Shown here piece after piece: positions 21,490-31,565 of a stretch of 39,735 bases of DNA; the first letter of the stretch is position 1; every line of letters starts with the position of its first letter. The translations under genes and the position numbers were made by a program. The DNA comes from Actinomycetota bacterium (lineage in GTDB: Bacteria > Actinomycetota > Acidimicrobiia > Acidimicrobiales > AC-14), in NCBI GenBank assembly GCA_040754375.1, contig JBFMCT010000027.1:7720-47454 (forward strand), read 5' to 3'. Below the pieces are notes generated by a model. That model worked only from the letters and a program-made list of their open reading frames with translations. It searched no databases and was not told where the DNA came from.

Positions 21490-22412
21490 CCGCCGTCACC
21501 ACCCCCTCGCCCATCGAAGAGGGTGCCCCCCCTCCCCCGCCCCCGTCGTCGCCCAGGGGTACGGAGCGGTCCGAGAGGAGGCGCCACCCCGGCCGGGCGG
21601 CGGCCATCGCCGGGAGCCTCATCATCGGTCTCTACGTGTTCCTGGCCCTGTTCGGGGGGCGTCTCGCCCCCTTCCGGGCTACCGAGCTGGCCGGGCGGCC
21701 CCTCCAACCTCCTGGGGGTGCCCACACGCTGGGCACCAACCTGCTGGGCCAGGACATCCTCAGCCAGCTCATCCTCGGGGCCAAGGCCTCGCTCACGGTG
21801 GCCGTCCTGGCCGGGATCGGCACGGTTCTGCTGGGGGCCATCGTCGGCGTTGCAGCCGGCTGGTTCCCGGGCTGGCCGGGGGCGGTGCTCATGCGAGTGA
21901 CCGACGTCGTGCTGGTGATCCCCAAGCTGCCTTTGCTGCTGCTCATGGGCGCCCTCACCGGTGGCTCGGTGCTGGGCCTCTCGATCGTCATCTCCGCCCT
22001 GTTCTGGCCGGTGGCGGCCCGGATCCTGCGTTCCCAGGTGCTGAGCCTGCGCACCCGCACCCACGTGAAGGCGGCCACCGGGTTCGGCGCCGGGAGCTGG
22101 CACCAGCTCCGCCGCCACATACTCCCTGACCTGTCGCTCCTGTCGGTGGCCGAGCTGATCCCGGCCGCCGGTCGGGCCGTGGGCCTGCAGGCCGGCCTCG
22201 CCTTCCTCGGTGTGGGCGACCCGACGGAGCCGTCATGGGGGGCCATGATCCGCGACGCGGTCAACTTCCGGGGGCTGTTCATCACCGAGGCGTGGCAGTG
22301 GTGGCTGCTGCCTCCCGTGCTCGCCCTGGTCGGCCTGGTCGTGGGCATCACCCTGCTGGGCACGGCCGCCGAGCGCAAGCTCAGCCCCCGGGTCGCCCGT
22401 CACCAGCGCTGA
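21486..22412 (+). CDS. dppC: Dipeptide/oligopeptide ABC transporter permease, DppC-type (system 2)
   Basis: 308 residues from GTG 21486, overlapping dppB by 4 bases. A proline-rich cytoplasmic head (EEGAPPPPPPSSPRG) comes first. Then AIAGSLIIGLYVFLALFGGR is the first helix, HTLGTNLLGQDILSQLILGA the DppC signature, and HVKAATGFGAGSWHQLRRHI the EAA loop. The C-terminal part (LGVGDPTEPSWGAMI, then WQWWLLPPVLALVGLVVGIT) is standard. It ends 22 bp from the convergent ATPase gene stop. Confidence 0.92.
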   Translation: MTAVTTPSPIEEGAPPPPPPSSPRGTERSERRRHPGRAAAIAGSLIIGLYVFLALFGGRLAPFRATELAGRPLQPPGGAHTLGTNLLGQDILSQLILGAKASLTVAVLAGIGTVLLGAIVGVAAGWFPGWPGAVLMRVTDVVLVIPKLPLLLLMGALTGGSVLGLSIVISALFWPVAARILRSQVLSLRTRTHVKAATGFGAGSWHQLRRHILPDLSLLSVAELIPAAGRAVGLQAGLAFLGVGDPTEPSWGAMIRDAVNFRGLFITEAWQWWLLPPVLALVGLVVGITLLGTAAERKLSPRVARHQR

Positions 22413-22433
22413 CCGGCGCCCGCTGGGCCAGGA

Positions 22434-24215
22434 TCAGGCGGGCTGGTGGCCGTTCTCAGCCGCGAACAGCAGGTCGCGGCCGGCGGCCGACAGGAGCGAC
22501 CGCGTGACCGCGTGCCGGGGCCGGGCCAGCATGGGCCCACCCGCCCCCTCTTCCACGATGCGGCCGCCGGCCAGCACCAGCACCCGGTCGGCCACCCGCA
22601 GGACCACCGAGAGGTCGTGGGAGATGAAGATCATGGCCATCCCCCGCTCCACCTGGAGGTGCTTGAGGAGCTGGATCATCTTGGCCTGCTCGCTGGGGTC
22701 GAGCATCGACACGGCCTCGTCGGCGATCAGCAGGCGGGGCTCGAGCACCAGCGCCCGGGCCAGCGCCACCCGCTGGAGCTGGCCGCCCGACAGCTCGTGG
22801 GTATGGCGCCCCATGAAGGCCTCGTCGGTGGGCAGCCGGCAGTCGGCCACGGCCCGCTCGACCAGCGCCCGGCGGGTGGCCGAGTCGCCCCTCTCCTGGA
22901 CATCGAGCGGCTCCTGGACAGCCTGGGCCACGGTCAGCCGGGGCGAGAGAGACTCGAAGGGGTCCTGGAAGAGCATCTGCACCTGGGCCCGGAGCCTCTT
23001 GAGGCCGTCCCCCGACGCCGTGAACAGGTCGTGCCCGTCGAAGGTCACCGTCCCCCCGTCGGCCTCCAGCAGCCGCACCAGCAGCATGCCCAAGGTGGAC
23101 TTGCCGGCCCCCGTCGAGCCGACCAGGCCGACGACTTCGCCCTCTCGGACATCGAGGTTGATGCCGTCGACGACCGTGAGCGTCTCCTTGCGGCCCAGCA
23201 GGCCCCCCGACGAGTAGCTCTTGCGCAGGCCCCGGGCGGCCAGCAAGGCCACCACTCCGCCCCGGGAACAGGCCACCAGGCGGGGGCCGTCCTCGCCGTG
23301 GGGCGGCAGCAGCGGGGGCTCCCCATGGGTGCACAGCTCGTCGCGGCTCTGGTGGCAACGACCGTAGAACGGGCAGCCGTCGGCCACCTCGCCGGGGTTG
23401 GGTGGTGTCCCCCTGATGCCCCGCAGGTCCTTTACCGAGGCCAGCGTGGGCCGGGCGTTGAGCAGGGCCCAGGAGTAGGGGTTGCGGGGGTCTCCCAGCA
23501 CGTGGGCCCGCGGCCCGATCTCGGCCAGCCAGCCGCGGTAGAGCACGGCCACCCGGTCAGCCAGCATCTCCAGGGCGTCGGCGTCGTGGCTGAGCACGAC
23601 CAGCGAGGTGCCGGCCTCGCGCACGGCCCCCAACAGGGACAGCACCCGGTTGCGGGTCGAGGGGTCGAGGCCGGCAGTGGGCTCGTCGAGGATGATCACG
23701 TCGGGCCGGCAGGCCAGGGCCATGGCCAGCAGGCACAGCCGGCGCTGGCCGCCGGAGAGCTCGCGCGGGAAGCGGCCCGAGGCCCACGGCCCGAGGCCCA
23801 CCTCGCCCAGCAGCTCGTCGGCCCGCTGGCCGGCTTCCTCGCGCCCCATCTCCAGGTGGATGCGCAACGGTTCGGCCAGTTGCTGGCCGATACGGAGAAC
23901 GGGGTTGAGGGCCGAGGTCGACTGGAAGCCCAGGGCGATGCGCTTCCACCGCACCTCGCGCCAGTGGTCCTCGTTCAGCTTGGACAGCTCGACGTCGCCG
24001 AGGCGGACCGTTCCCTCCACGGTGGCCTCGGGAGCCAGGCCCAGCACCGCCCGGGCCAACGTTGACTTACCCGAGCCCGATTCCCCCAGCACACCCAGGC
24101 ACTCCCCCGGCTCGACGGTGAGGCTCACCCCGGCCACGGCTCGCACCGGGCCGGGGTAAGTCACCACCAGGTCCCTCACCTCGAGGGCCGCCGCCTTCGA
24201 CCTCTCAGGTCGCAA
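22434..24215 (-). CDS. dppD: Fused double ATPase of peptide ABC transporter (system 2)
   Basis: 593 residues from TTG 24215, which overlaps the methyltransferase stop by 11 bases. The first ABC domain has GESGSGKST, ELSGGQRRLCLLAMAL, VIILDEPTAGLD and LSHDA. The second has GSTGAGKST, ELSGGQLQRVALARAL, LLIADEAVSMLD and ISHDL. The second Walker B follow-on reads DEAVSMLD instead of DEPTSMLD, an unusual but probably tolerated change. The linker holds the Cys-containing peptide-transporter region (GCPFYGRCHQSRDELC). It is the same fused architecture as system 1, so the two probably arose from one ancestor. The start is supported by coupling to the upstream stop; a GTG about 11 codons later is possible. 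Confidence 0.9.
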   Translation of the reverse strand: MRPERSKAAALEVRDLVVTYPGPVRAVAGVSLTVEPGECLGVLGESGSGKSTLARAVLGLAPEATVEGTVRLGDVELSKLNEDHWREVRWKRIALGFQSTSALNPVLRIGQQLAEPLRIHLEMGREEAGQRADELLGEVGLGPWASGRFPRELSGGQRRLCLLAMALACRPDVIILDEPTAGLDPSTRNRVLSLLGAVREAGTSLVVLSHDADALEMLADRVAVLYRGWLAEIGPRAHVLGDPRNPYSWALLNARPTLASVKDLRGIRGTPPNPGEVADGCPFYGRCHQSRDELCTHGEPPLLPPHGEDGPRLVACSRGGVVALLAARGLRKSYSSGGLLGRKETLTVVDGINLDVREGEVVGLVGSTGAGKSTLGMLLVRLLEADGGTVTFDGHDLFTASGDGLKRLRAQVQMLFQDPFESLSPRLTVAQAVQEPLDVQERGDSATRRALVERAVADCRLPTDEAFMGRHTHELSGGQLQRVALARALVLEPRLLIADEAVSMLDPSEQAKMIQLLKHLQVERGMAMIFISHDLSVVLRVADRVLVLAGGRIVEEGAGGPMLARPRHAVTRSLLSAAGRDLLFAAENGHQPA

Positions 24216-25143
24216 AGAGCACCGACCGGCCCCCGCGCCCGGGTAGGTCCGACACCCCTTCGTCGACGGTGAACCCGGCCTCGCCCAGCCACTGCCGGTA
24301 CTCGGCCTCGGTGTGGGTGTCGCCCCCGTTGCCGTTGATCAGCATCTGGACGGCGAACAGGCGGGCGTGGTCGTTGCGGGCCTGGATGGAGGTGACGACG
24401 GCCACCCCCCCGGTGACCACCGGCCGCAGGTTGTTGTAGAGCATGAGGTTGCGCTCACCGTCGAAGGTGTGGGTGATGCCCGAGCAGAAGGCGAGGTCGA
24501 ACGGCCCCTCGGGCACCGAGTCGAAGAAGCTGCCCGCGAACAGCTCCACGCCCGCGGCGTCGAGCCGGCCCCGCTTGCGGGCCACCTCGATCATGGCCGG
24601 GCGGTCCTGCATGGTCGCCTTCAGGCCCCGGCGGGCGAACTCCAGGGAGTACTCGCCGTGGAGCCCGCCGAGGTCGAGGACCGTACGGGCCTCGGGGAAC
24701 CGGGCCAGGCAGGCGTCGACCACCGCCGGGGCGACCCGGCGGGCGTTGGCCGCCAGCGCGTCGTGGAAGGCCTCGGGGTCAGGGGTGGCCGCCTCCCTGC
24801 TGAGGTCCTCGCCCCGTAGGGCCGGCCCCACGGCCGTGGCCCACCGCCGCATCGACCGGGCGTGGTGGCCGATGGTGTGCAGGGTGTCGGCGTCGGGGGC
24901 CGACGGCCCCGGGCGGTACTCACCCCCTTCGCCGGCCTCCACCACGCCTAGCGCCTCCAAGGCCTGGAGGACCACCCTGAGGGCGTGGGTGTCGAGGCCC
25001 AGGTCGGCAGCCAGGCCGTCGACGGTGCCGGGCAGGGCCGACAGCACCCCGGCCGAGGCCGCCTGGTCGCAGAGAAGGACCAGGCGCCAGTCGGCCACCT
25101 CGCCCGGAGGGGCGAGGAACGTCAGGTCGTTGGGGGCCATCAT
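24205..25143 (-). CDS. O-methyltransferase-like SAM enzyme inside the transporter operon
   Basis: 312 residues from ATG 25143, sharing one base with the binding-protein stop (TGATG). Residues 20-75 form a winged-helix dimerisation domain (DWRLVLLCDQAASAGVLSAL, then LAADLGLDTHALRVVLQALE). A Rossmann methyltransferase domain follows: motif I VLDLGGLHGE (155-164), with D180 (MQDRPAMI) as the likely SAM ribose-binding acid, and FDLAFCSGITHTF as motif IV. This matches the Methyltransf_2 family, which methylates hydroxyls of small molecules. An enzyme of this type between a peptide-binding lipoprotein and its ATPase is unusual. It may modify the imported or exported compound. The substrate is not predictable. 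Confidence 0.85.
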   Translation of the reverse strand: MMAPNDLTFLAPPGEVADWRLVLLCDQAASAGVLSALPGTVDGLAADLGLDTHALRVVLQALEALGVVEAGEGGEYRPGPSAPDADTLHTIGHHARSMRRWATAVGPALRGEDLSREAATPDPEAFHDALAANARRVAPAVVDACLARFPEARTVLDLGGLHGEYSLEFARRGLKATMQDRPAMIEVARKRGRLDAAGVELFAGSFFDSVPEGPFDLAFCSGITHTFDGERNLMLYNNLRPVVTGGVAVVTSIQARNDHARLFAVQMLINGNGGDTHTEAEYRQWLGEAGFTVDEGVSDLPGRGGRSVLFAT

Positions 25144-26807
25144 CAGTTGGCGGGCGCCGGGTCGGCCGTGCCCGCCACCAGGTGGCGCTTGTTGCCCGTG
25201 ACCCCGCATGGAGGGCAGCCGGGCGTGTAGGCGAAGCCCGCGAACTTCTTGTCGTCCACGAAAGAGACCTGGTCGGGCACGTAGAGCGAGATCTGCGGGA
25301 GGTCCTCGGCCAAGATCTCCTGCATCCGGTTCACGAGCTGGCGGCGGCGGGCCGGGTCGGCCTCTTGGGCCTGCTCGCTGGCCACGCGGTCGAACTCGGG
25401 GTTGTTGTAGCCGTGCACCCGGGTGAACGACGTGCTGCGGGTCGTCGAGGAGAACCGGTTGATCAGCCCCGACGGGTCGCCCGAGAGCCCGCCGAAGTGC
25501 TGGACGGCCATCTCGTAGTCGCCGCTGCCACCCCGGGCGTCCATCGTGGCCTGGTCGACGGCGATGATCTCGACGTCGATGCCCACGGCCCGCAGGTACT
25601 CCCGCACGAGCTGGGCCTGGGCCGTGTCCGAGGAGCTGACCACCAGGGGCACCTTGAAGGCCGAGCCGTCGGGCCGGTCTCGCAGCCCGTCGCCGTTGCG
25701 GTCGCGGAGGTCGATCTGGTCGAAGAGGGCGCCCGCCCGGGCCTTGTCATGGGCATAGGTGGGCAGGTTGGGGTTGAGGAAGGCGTTGCCCGGGCCCAGG
25801 GCGCCGGCCGGGCCGGGGATGCCCCGGCCGTCGACCAGCCGGTCGACCATGTCTTGGCGGTCGAGGCCGTAGACCACGCCCTGGCGGAAAGCCTTCTCGT
25901 TGTAGGGGTAGCCCTTGCTGGGGTTGAAGAACAGGGCCAGGTTGAACTCGCCGCGGGCCGTGAGGACCTTGTAGCGGCTGGCCAGGGCGTCGTACTGCAC
26001 CTTGGGGATCAGCGAGTTGCCGCCGCTGGCGGCGTCGACCTCGCCCCGGTCCAGGGCCAGCAGGGCGTCGGCCACGGGCACGATCTGGAACCGCTCGACC
26101 CGGGCCGGGCCCAGGTGGAACTCCTCGTTGGCCACGAAGTTGAAGCTGTTGGTGGTGAGGTCGAAGTCCTGGAGCTTGTAGGGCCCCGAACCGATGAGCG
26201 AGGTCGGCCCCTGGAACTTGGCCGGGTCCTCCACCGTCTCCCAGATGTGCTTGGGCATGATGGCGAACCCGAAGGTGCCGCCTACATCGAGCAGGAAGCT
26301 GGGGCGCACGTTGCGCAGTTGGACCACGACCGTGAGCGGGTCGGGGGTCGTCACCGACTCGATGTAGTTGATGCCCGTGGCCACGCCCGCGGTCGACCCC
26401 GCGCCGTTGATGTTGTAGTCGAAGGTGAACCGCACGTCCTCGGAGGTCAGCGGCATGCCGTCGTGGAAGCGCACGTTCTCGTGCAGGTTGAACGTCCACG
26501 TCAGGCCGTCGGGCGAGGTCGTCCACGACTTGGCCAGCCACGGCTTGGGCTCGCCGGTCACATCCGGGAAGGCCAGCGTGTCGAATATGTAGGTGGTGAT
26601 GAGGCGACCGGGGCCGCGGATGGCGGCGTAGGGGTGTGGGTAACCCCCGCTCTGGGTGCCGGCCGCGATCCGCAGGGTGACCCGCTGGTTGGGGTCGGGG
26701 CCTCCGGTGCCGGTCCCGGTCGAGGTCGTGTCGCTGCTACTGCAGGCGGCCGCGGCCAATGCCAGCGTGGCCGCTAGGGCGGAGATCTTGAGCCGGCGGC
26801 TCAACAT
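25143..26807 (-). CDS. dppA: Peptide ABC transporter substrate-binding lipoprotein (system 2)
   Basis: 554 residues from ATG 26807; AGGAGG lies 10 nt upstream, which favours this start over ATG 26816, where the spacing would be one base. The signal sequence ends in the lipobox AAAC (Cys 22) and a Ser/Thr/Gly linker. The mature protein is SBP_bac_5: YPHPYAAIRGPGRLITTYIF, KPWLAKSWTTSPDGLTWTFN, then LHENVRFHDGMPLTSEDVRF. The C-terminus has an extra CPPCG motif (TPGCPPCGVTGNKRHL), absent from the system 1 protein, which could form a disulfide or bind metal. First gene of a three-gene operon. Confidence 0.92.
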   Translation of the reverse strand: MLSRRLKISALAATLALAAAACSSSDTTSTGTGTGGPDPNQRVTLRIAAGTQSGGYPHPYAAIRGPGRLITTYIFDTLAFPDVTGEPKPWLAKSWTTSPDGLTWTFNLHENVRFHDGMPLTSEDVRFTFDYNINGAGSTAGVATGINYIESVTTPDPLTVVVQLRNVRPSFLLDVGGTFGFAIMPKHIWETVEDPAKFQGPTSLIGSGPYKLQDFDLTTNSFNFVANEEFHLGPARVERFQIVPVADALLALDRGEVDAASGGNSLIPKVQYDALASRYKVLTARGEFNLALFFNPSKGYPYNEKAFRQGVVYGLDRQDMVDRLVDGRGIPGPAGALGPGNAFLNPNLPTYAHDKARAGALFDQIDLRDRNGDGLRDRPDGSAFKVPLVVSSSDTAQAQLVREYLRAVGIDVEIIAVDQATMDARGGSGDYEMAVQHFGGLSGDPSGLINRFSSTTRSTSFTRVHGYNNPEFDRVASEQAQEADPARRRQLVNRMQEILAEDLPQISLYVPDQVSFVDDKKFAGFAYTPGCPPCGVTGNKRHLVAGTADPAPAN

Positions 26808-27074
26808 GTCGGGCATTCCTCCTCGCGGCCGCCACCTTCCCCGCGCCTCCAGCGCGAGGACGACGCCGACCGCTGAAATCGACAGGCGGTTCGTGTCTTG
26901 CTCGGACTGGGGCCCCGACGGCGGCACCTCCGGATGGGCTCCCCTCCCAGTGTCGACCCACGACCAGCCCCTGGGCAAGCTGGGCTGGGCCGAATTGATC
27001 GAAGTTCTCGGTCAGTGTCATGGCTGGGACCGATAACCCGAATGACCCGGCCGTAACGGGTAAGTAAAGGGTCT

Positions 27075-27094
27075 GTAACCCCCTGGCGGGTTAC
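27075..27094. promoter_or_regulatory. Inverted repeat GTAACCC-6-GGGTTAC upstream of the hesB-like gene
   Basis: The 7-bp dyad GTAACCC-CCTGGC-GGGTTAC is preceded by further TAACCC and GGGTAA motifs (from about 27032 to 27073), making a cluster. The gene-free stretch 26817-27154 contains nothing else I recognise apart from the dppA ribosome binding site. It looks like an operator array for the hesB-like gene or the divergent dppA. Confidence 0.5.
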
Positions 27095-27154
27095 CGCCGG
27101 GCGTACGGGGGTAAGGATGGAAGTTCATGCCCGCCGAGCAAGACGAGGTGCGAA

Positions 27155-27451
27155 ATGCTGGTACTCACCGACAATGCCACCGCCGCCATCCGTAGGCTCG
27201 TGGACGGGGCCTCGCTGCCCGAGTCCGGGGGACTGCGCATCGCCAGTACACCCGACGGCCAGGACAGCCTCACCGTCAAGGCTGCCACCACCCCCGAGAC
27301 GGGCGACCAGGTGGTCGAGGAAGGCGGTGCCCGCGTGTTCCTCGAGGACGGTGCCGCCACCCTGCTCGACAACACCGTCCTCGACGCCCGCCTCGACGAC
27401 CGGGGCAACGTCGAGTTCCTCCTGGCCCCTCAGGGCGCGGGACCGGCCTAG
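27155..27451 (+). CDS. Cysteine-less A-type (HesB/IscA-like) protein
   Basis: 98 residues from ATG 27155 with GAGG upstream. The whole protein follows the HesB/IscA pattern: VLTDNATAAIRRLVDGASLP, GGLRIAS, GDQVVEEGGARVFLEDGAAT, then LLDNTVLDARLDDRGNVEFL. Standard A-type carriers hold iron-sulfur clusters with three Cys, but this sequence has no Cys at all. It therefore cannot act as a classical cluster carrier; a structural or regulatory role is possible. Its stop overlaps the convergent TetR gene stop within CCTAGG. Confidence 0.8.
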   Translation: MLVLTDNATAAIRRLVDGASLPESGGLRIASTPDGQDSLTVKAATTPETGDQVVEEGGARVFLEDGAATLLDNTVLDARLDDRGNVEFLLAPQGAGPA

Positions 27452-28068
27452 GCCGTCGCCGGGCCCAGCACGTGCTCGACGAGCGAACGAACGCCTGACG
27501 GCGGGAAGGGCTCGTGAAGCAGGAGGCGGCGGAGCATCACCGGCCCCACGAGGCACTCGGCCAGCAGGGTCAGGTCGGCCTCCGCGGCGATCTCGTTGCG
27601 GCGCCGTCCTTCGGCCAACAGGTCCACCAGTTGGCCGAACCGCTCGGTCGAGATGCGCCGCAGGATGGCCAGTACCTCGGGGTCCCGCTCGGCGGCGTCG
27701 ATGACCGCCGGGAGGCAGTTCGACCACGTCGAGTCGGCCAGCGAGCGGGCGAGGTGCTCCAGGAGGAAGGTGACGCGCGCCCGAGCGGTCCCCGTCTCGG
27801 GTGGCGAGGTCATCGTGCGCAGGGTCCGGATGGCGTCCTCCACGAGGTCGGCCTTGCCGCTCCAGTGCCGGTAGATGGTGCTCTTGCCCACGCCGGCCCG
27901 GGCGGCCACCGCCTCGATCGTCAGGTCGCCGTAACCGGTCTCACCCAGCAGGTCGAGGGTGGCGGCCAGGATGACGGTGCGCGACCGCTCGACCCGGGGG
28001 TCGAGGGCCCCACACGCCGGCCGGGCCGGCGGGGCCGGGGCGTCGCCGGCGGCCGCGGGGTGGCTCAA
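27448..28068 (-). CDS. TetR-family regulator of the adjacent exporter
   Basis: 206 residues from TTG 28068, whose TTGA overlaps the exporter stop. After an Ala/Pro-rich head, residues 30-75 form the TetR helix-turn-helix: RTVILAATLDLLGETGYGDL, TIEAVAARAGVGKSTIYRHW, then SGKADLVEDAI. The C-terminal ligand-binding part (LLEHLARSLADSTWSNCLPA, onward) resembles TetR_C regulators of efflux pumps. It is cotranscribed with the EmrB/QacA-like exporter. The perfect dyad CGAAACG-GTCG-CGTTTCG upstream of the exporter is its probable operator, so it would repress both genes until a drug binds. Confidence 0.9.
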   Translation of the reverse strand: MSHPAAAGDAPAPPARPACGALDPRVERSRTVILAATLDLLGETGYGDLTIEAVAARAGVGKSTIYRHWSGKADLVEDAIRTLRTMTSPPETGTARARVTFLLEHLARSLADSTWSNCLPAVIDAAERDPEVLAILRRISTERFGQLVDLLAEGRRRNEIAAEADLTLLAECLVGPVMLRRLLLHEPFPPSGVRSLVEHVLGPATA

Positions 28069-29657
28069 CTGGGCGCGACCTCGAGGGCCGGGTCGACGGG
28101 AGGAACGGGCCCGCCCGGCGCGGCGCCAGCCGCGGCCGCCCGCTCGGCCCGCCGGCTGAACACGCCGGCCACCACGGCCGCCGCGGCCAAGGTGAAGGCC
28201 ACGGCCACCATCGACGTGGCGTTGAAGGCGTCGCTGAACGCCTGCCCGGCCCGGGCCGCCAGCTCGGCCCCGCCCGGCACCTGTTCGGCGATGACGGTGG
28301 CCGCCCCGATGGACTCCTTGGCCGCGGCCGCCACCTCGGGTGGCAGGGGGATGCCGTCGAGGTCGAGCGACGACCGGTAGACGGCGCTGCTGATCGACCC
28401 CAGCAGGGCGATGCCCAGCGCCCCCCCGACCTCGCGGGTGGTGTCGTTCACGGCCGAGCCCACGCCCGCCTTGGCCTCGGGCACGGCGCTCATGATGCTG
28501 CCGGTAGCCGGGGCGGCCGTCAGGCTCATCCCCACCCCGAGCAGCACAAGCGGGGCGATCAGCATCACGTAAGGGGTCTCGGGGCCGACGAAGACCAGCA
28601 TGGCAAACCCGGCGGCCACGAACAGGAAACCCGACGCCATGACCGGGCCTGTGCCCACTCGCTCGGCCAGGGCCGCGCTGCGGGGGGCTACTGCCACTAG
28701 GGCCATGGCCAGAGGCAGGGTGGCCAGGCCGGCGGCCAGCGGGGAGTAGCCCCGCACGAACTGCAGGTAGAGGCTGAACAGGAAGAACAGCCCGAACATC
28801 ACGAAGAAAGCGATCGTCACGACCCCCGAGCCCACGCTCATGCGGCGGTCGCGGAACAGGGTGAGGGGCAGCATGGGGTGGGCCGTCCGCCGCTCCCAGA
28901 CAACGAAGGCGACCAGGGTCACCAGGGCCAGGGCGAACGAGCCCATGATGACGCTGCTCGTCCACCCCTTGACCGGGCCCTCGATGATGCCGAACACCAG
29001 CGAGCCCAGGGCCAGTAGGGAGAGCAGAGCGCCGAGGGGGTCGAGGGGGGTGATCTCGGGGTCGCGCGAGGTGGGCGAGAAGACGGCCACGGCCGCCAGG
29101 GTGACCATCACCACCGGGACGTTGACCAGCAGGGCCGAGCCCCACCAGAACTTCTCCAGCAGCGCCCCCGAGACGATGGGGCCCAACGCACCGCCCGCCC
29201 CCGCGAACCCGGCCCACATGGCGATGGCCTTGCGGCGCTCCTCGGGGGGAAAGACGGTGGTGATCAACGAGAGGGTGGCGGGCATGACGAAGGCGGCCCC
29301 GATGCCGGTGACGATGCGCCCGGCGATGATCTGGTTGGCACCCGTGGCGATGCCGCCGATGACCGAACCGGTGGCGAAGATGACCAGGCCCACCAGCAGG
29401 GCCTGCTTGCGCCCGAACCGGTCGCCCAGGGCGCCGGCCGGCAGCAGCAGGGCGGCGAACACCAGGGCGTAGGAGTCGACGATCCACTGGAGCTGGCTGC
29501 CGGTGGCGTCGAGCTCACGCTGGATGCTGGGCAAGGCCACGTTCAGGCCGGCCACCGACATGACCACCATCACCAGCGACAGGCACATGATCCCCAGCAG
29601 GAACCATCGCCGGCGGTGGATGACGGGGTCCTCGTGCAGGAGGGTCGCTTCGGCCAT
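28065..29657 (-). CDS. DHA2-type MFS multidrug exporter (EmrB/QacA family)
   Basis: 530 residues from ATG 29657 with AAGGGAG upstream. About 14 membrane helices. The first loop has GALGDRFGRKQAL (MFS motif A), then VTGIGAAFVMPATLSLI (helix 4) and FAGAGGALGPIVSGALLE, matching the GxxxGPxxGG motif C of drug antiporters. Helix 1 begins WFLLGIMCLSLVMVVMSVAG. The C-terminus is Ala/Pro-rich. Proton-driven export of hydrophobic drugs or dyes is typical. The downstream TetR gene overlaps by 4 bases. Frames reaching 29855 or the TetR region are shadows. Confidence 0.92.
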   Translation of the reverse strand: MAEATLLHEDPVIHRRRWFLLGIMCLSLVMVVMSVAGLNVALPSIQRELDATGSQLQWIVDSYALVFAALLLPAGALGDRFGRKQALLVGLVIFATGSVIGGIATGANQIIAGRIVTGIGAAFVMPATLSLITTVFPPEERRKAIAMWAGFAGAGGALGPIVSGALLEKFWWGSALLVNVPVVMVTLAAVAVFSPTSRDPEITPLDPLGALLSLLALGSLVFGIIEGPVKGWTSSVIMGSFALALVTLVAFVVWERRTAHPMLPLTLFRDRRMSVGSGVVTIAFFVMFGLFFLFSLYLQFVRGYSPLAAGLATLPLAMALVAVAPRSAALAERVGTGPVMASGFLFVAAGFAMLVFVGPETPYVMLIAPLVLLGVGMSLTAAPATGSIMSAVPEAKAGVGSAVNDTTREVGGALGIALLGSISSAVYRSSLDLDGIPLPPEVAAAAKESIGAATVIAEQVPGGAELAARAGQAFSDAFNATSMVAVAFTLAAAAVVAGVFSRRAERAAAAGAAPGGPVPPVDPALEVAPS

Positions 29658-29683
29658 CAGGCTCCCTTCTCGGTACGGACTTT

Positions 29684-29701
29684 CGAAACGGTCGCGTTTC
29701 G
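29684..29701. promoter_or_regulatory. TetR operator candidate, dyad CGAAACG-4-CGTTTCG
   Basis: CGAAACGGTCGCGTTTCG: perfect 7-bp arms with a 4-bp centre, 27 bp upstream of the exporter start. AT-containing arms stand out in this GC-rich DNA. Dyads of this size are typical TetR-family operators, and the adjacent operon encodes such a regulator. Confidence 0.7.
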
Positions 29702-29760
29702 CACTGCCGATCACGCCCGGCGGCCGGCTGCCACCGGCCGAGGGGCCGGCCGGGCCCCGG

Positions 29761-29766
29761 TAGGGT
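29761..29766 (+). promoter_or_regulatory. -10 hexamer TAGGGT of the ettA promoter
   Basis: TAGGGT ends 6 nt before the ATG of ettA, giving a leaderless mRNA; there is no ribosome binding site. Confidence 0.5.
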
Positions 29767-29772
29767 CGGCCC

Positions 29773-31455
<1,683 letters not shown>

Positions 31456-31565
31456 ACCGCCCTCCCCCCAAGAACGAACCGGTGCGGTGATCGCGCATCC
31501 GGCGAGGCCTCGAGTTCCGAACTAGGTCCTGACGGCGGGTGCGGAGCGACGACAGGAGCCAGGGG

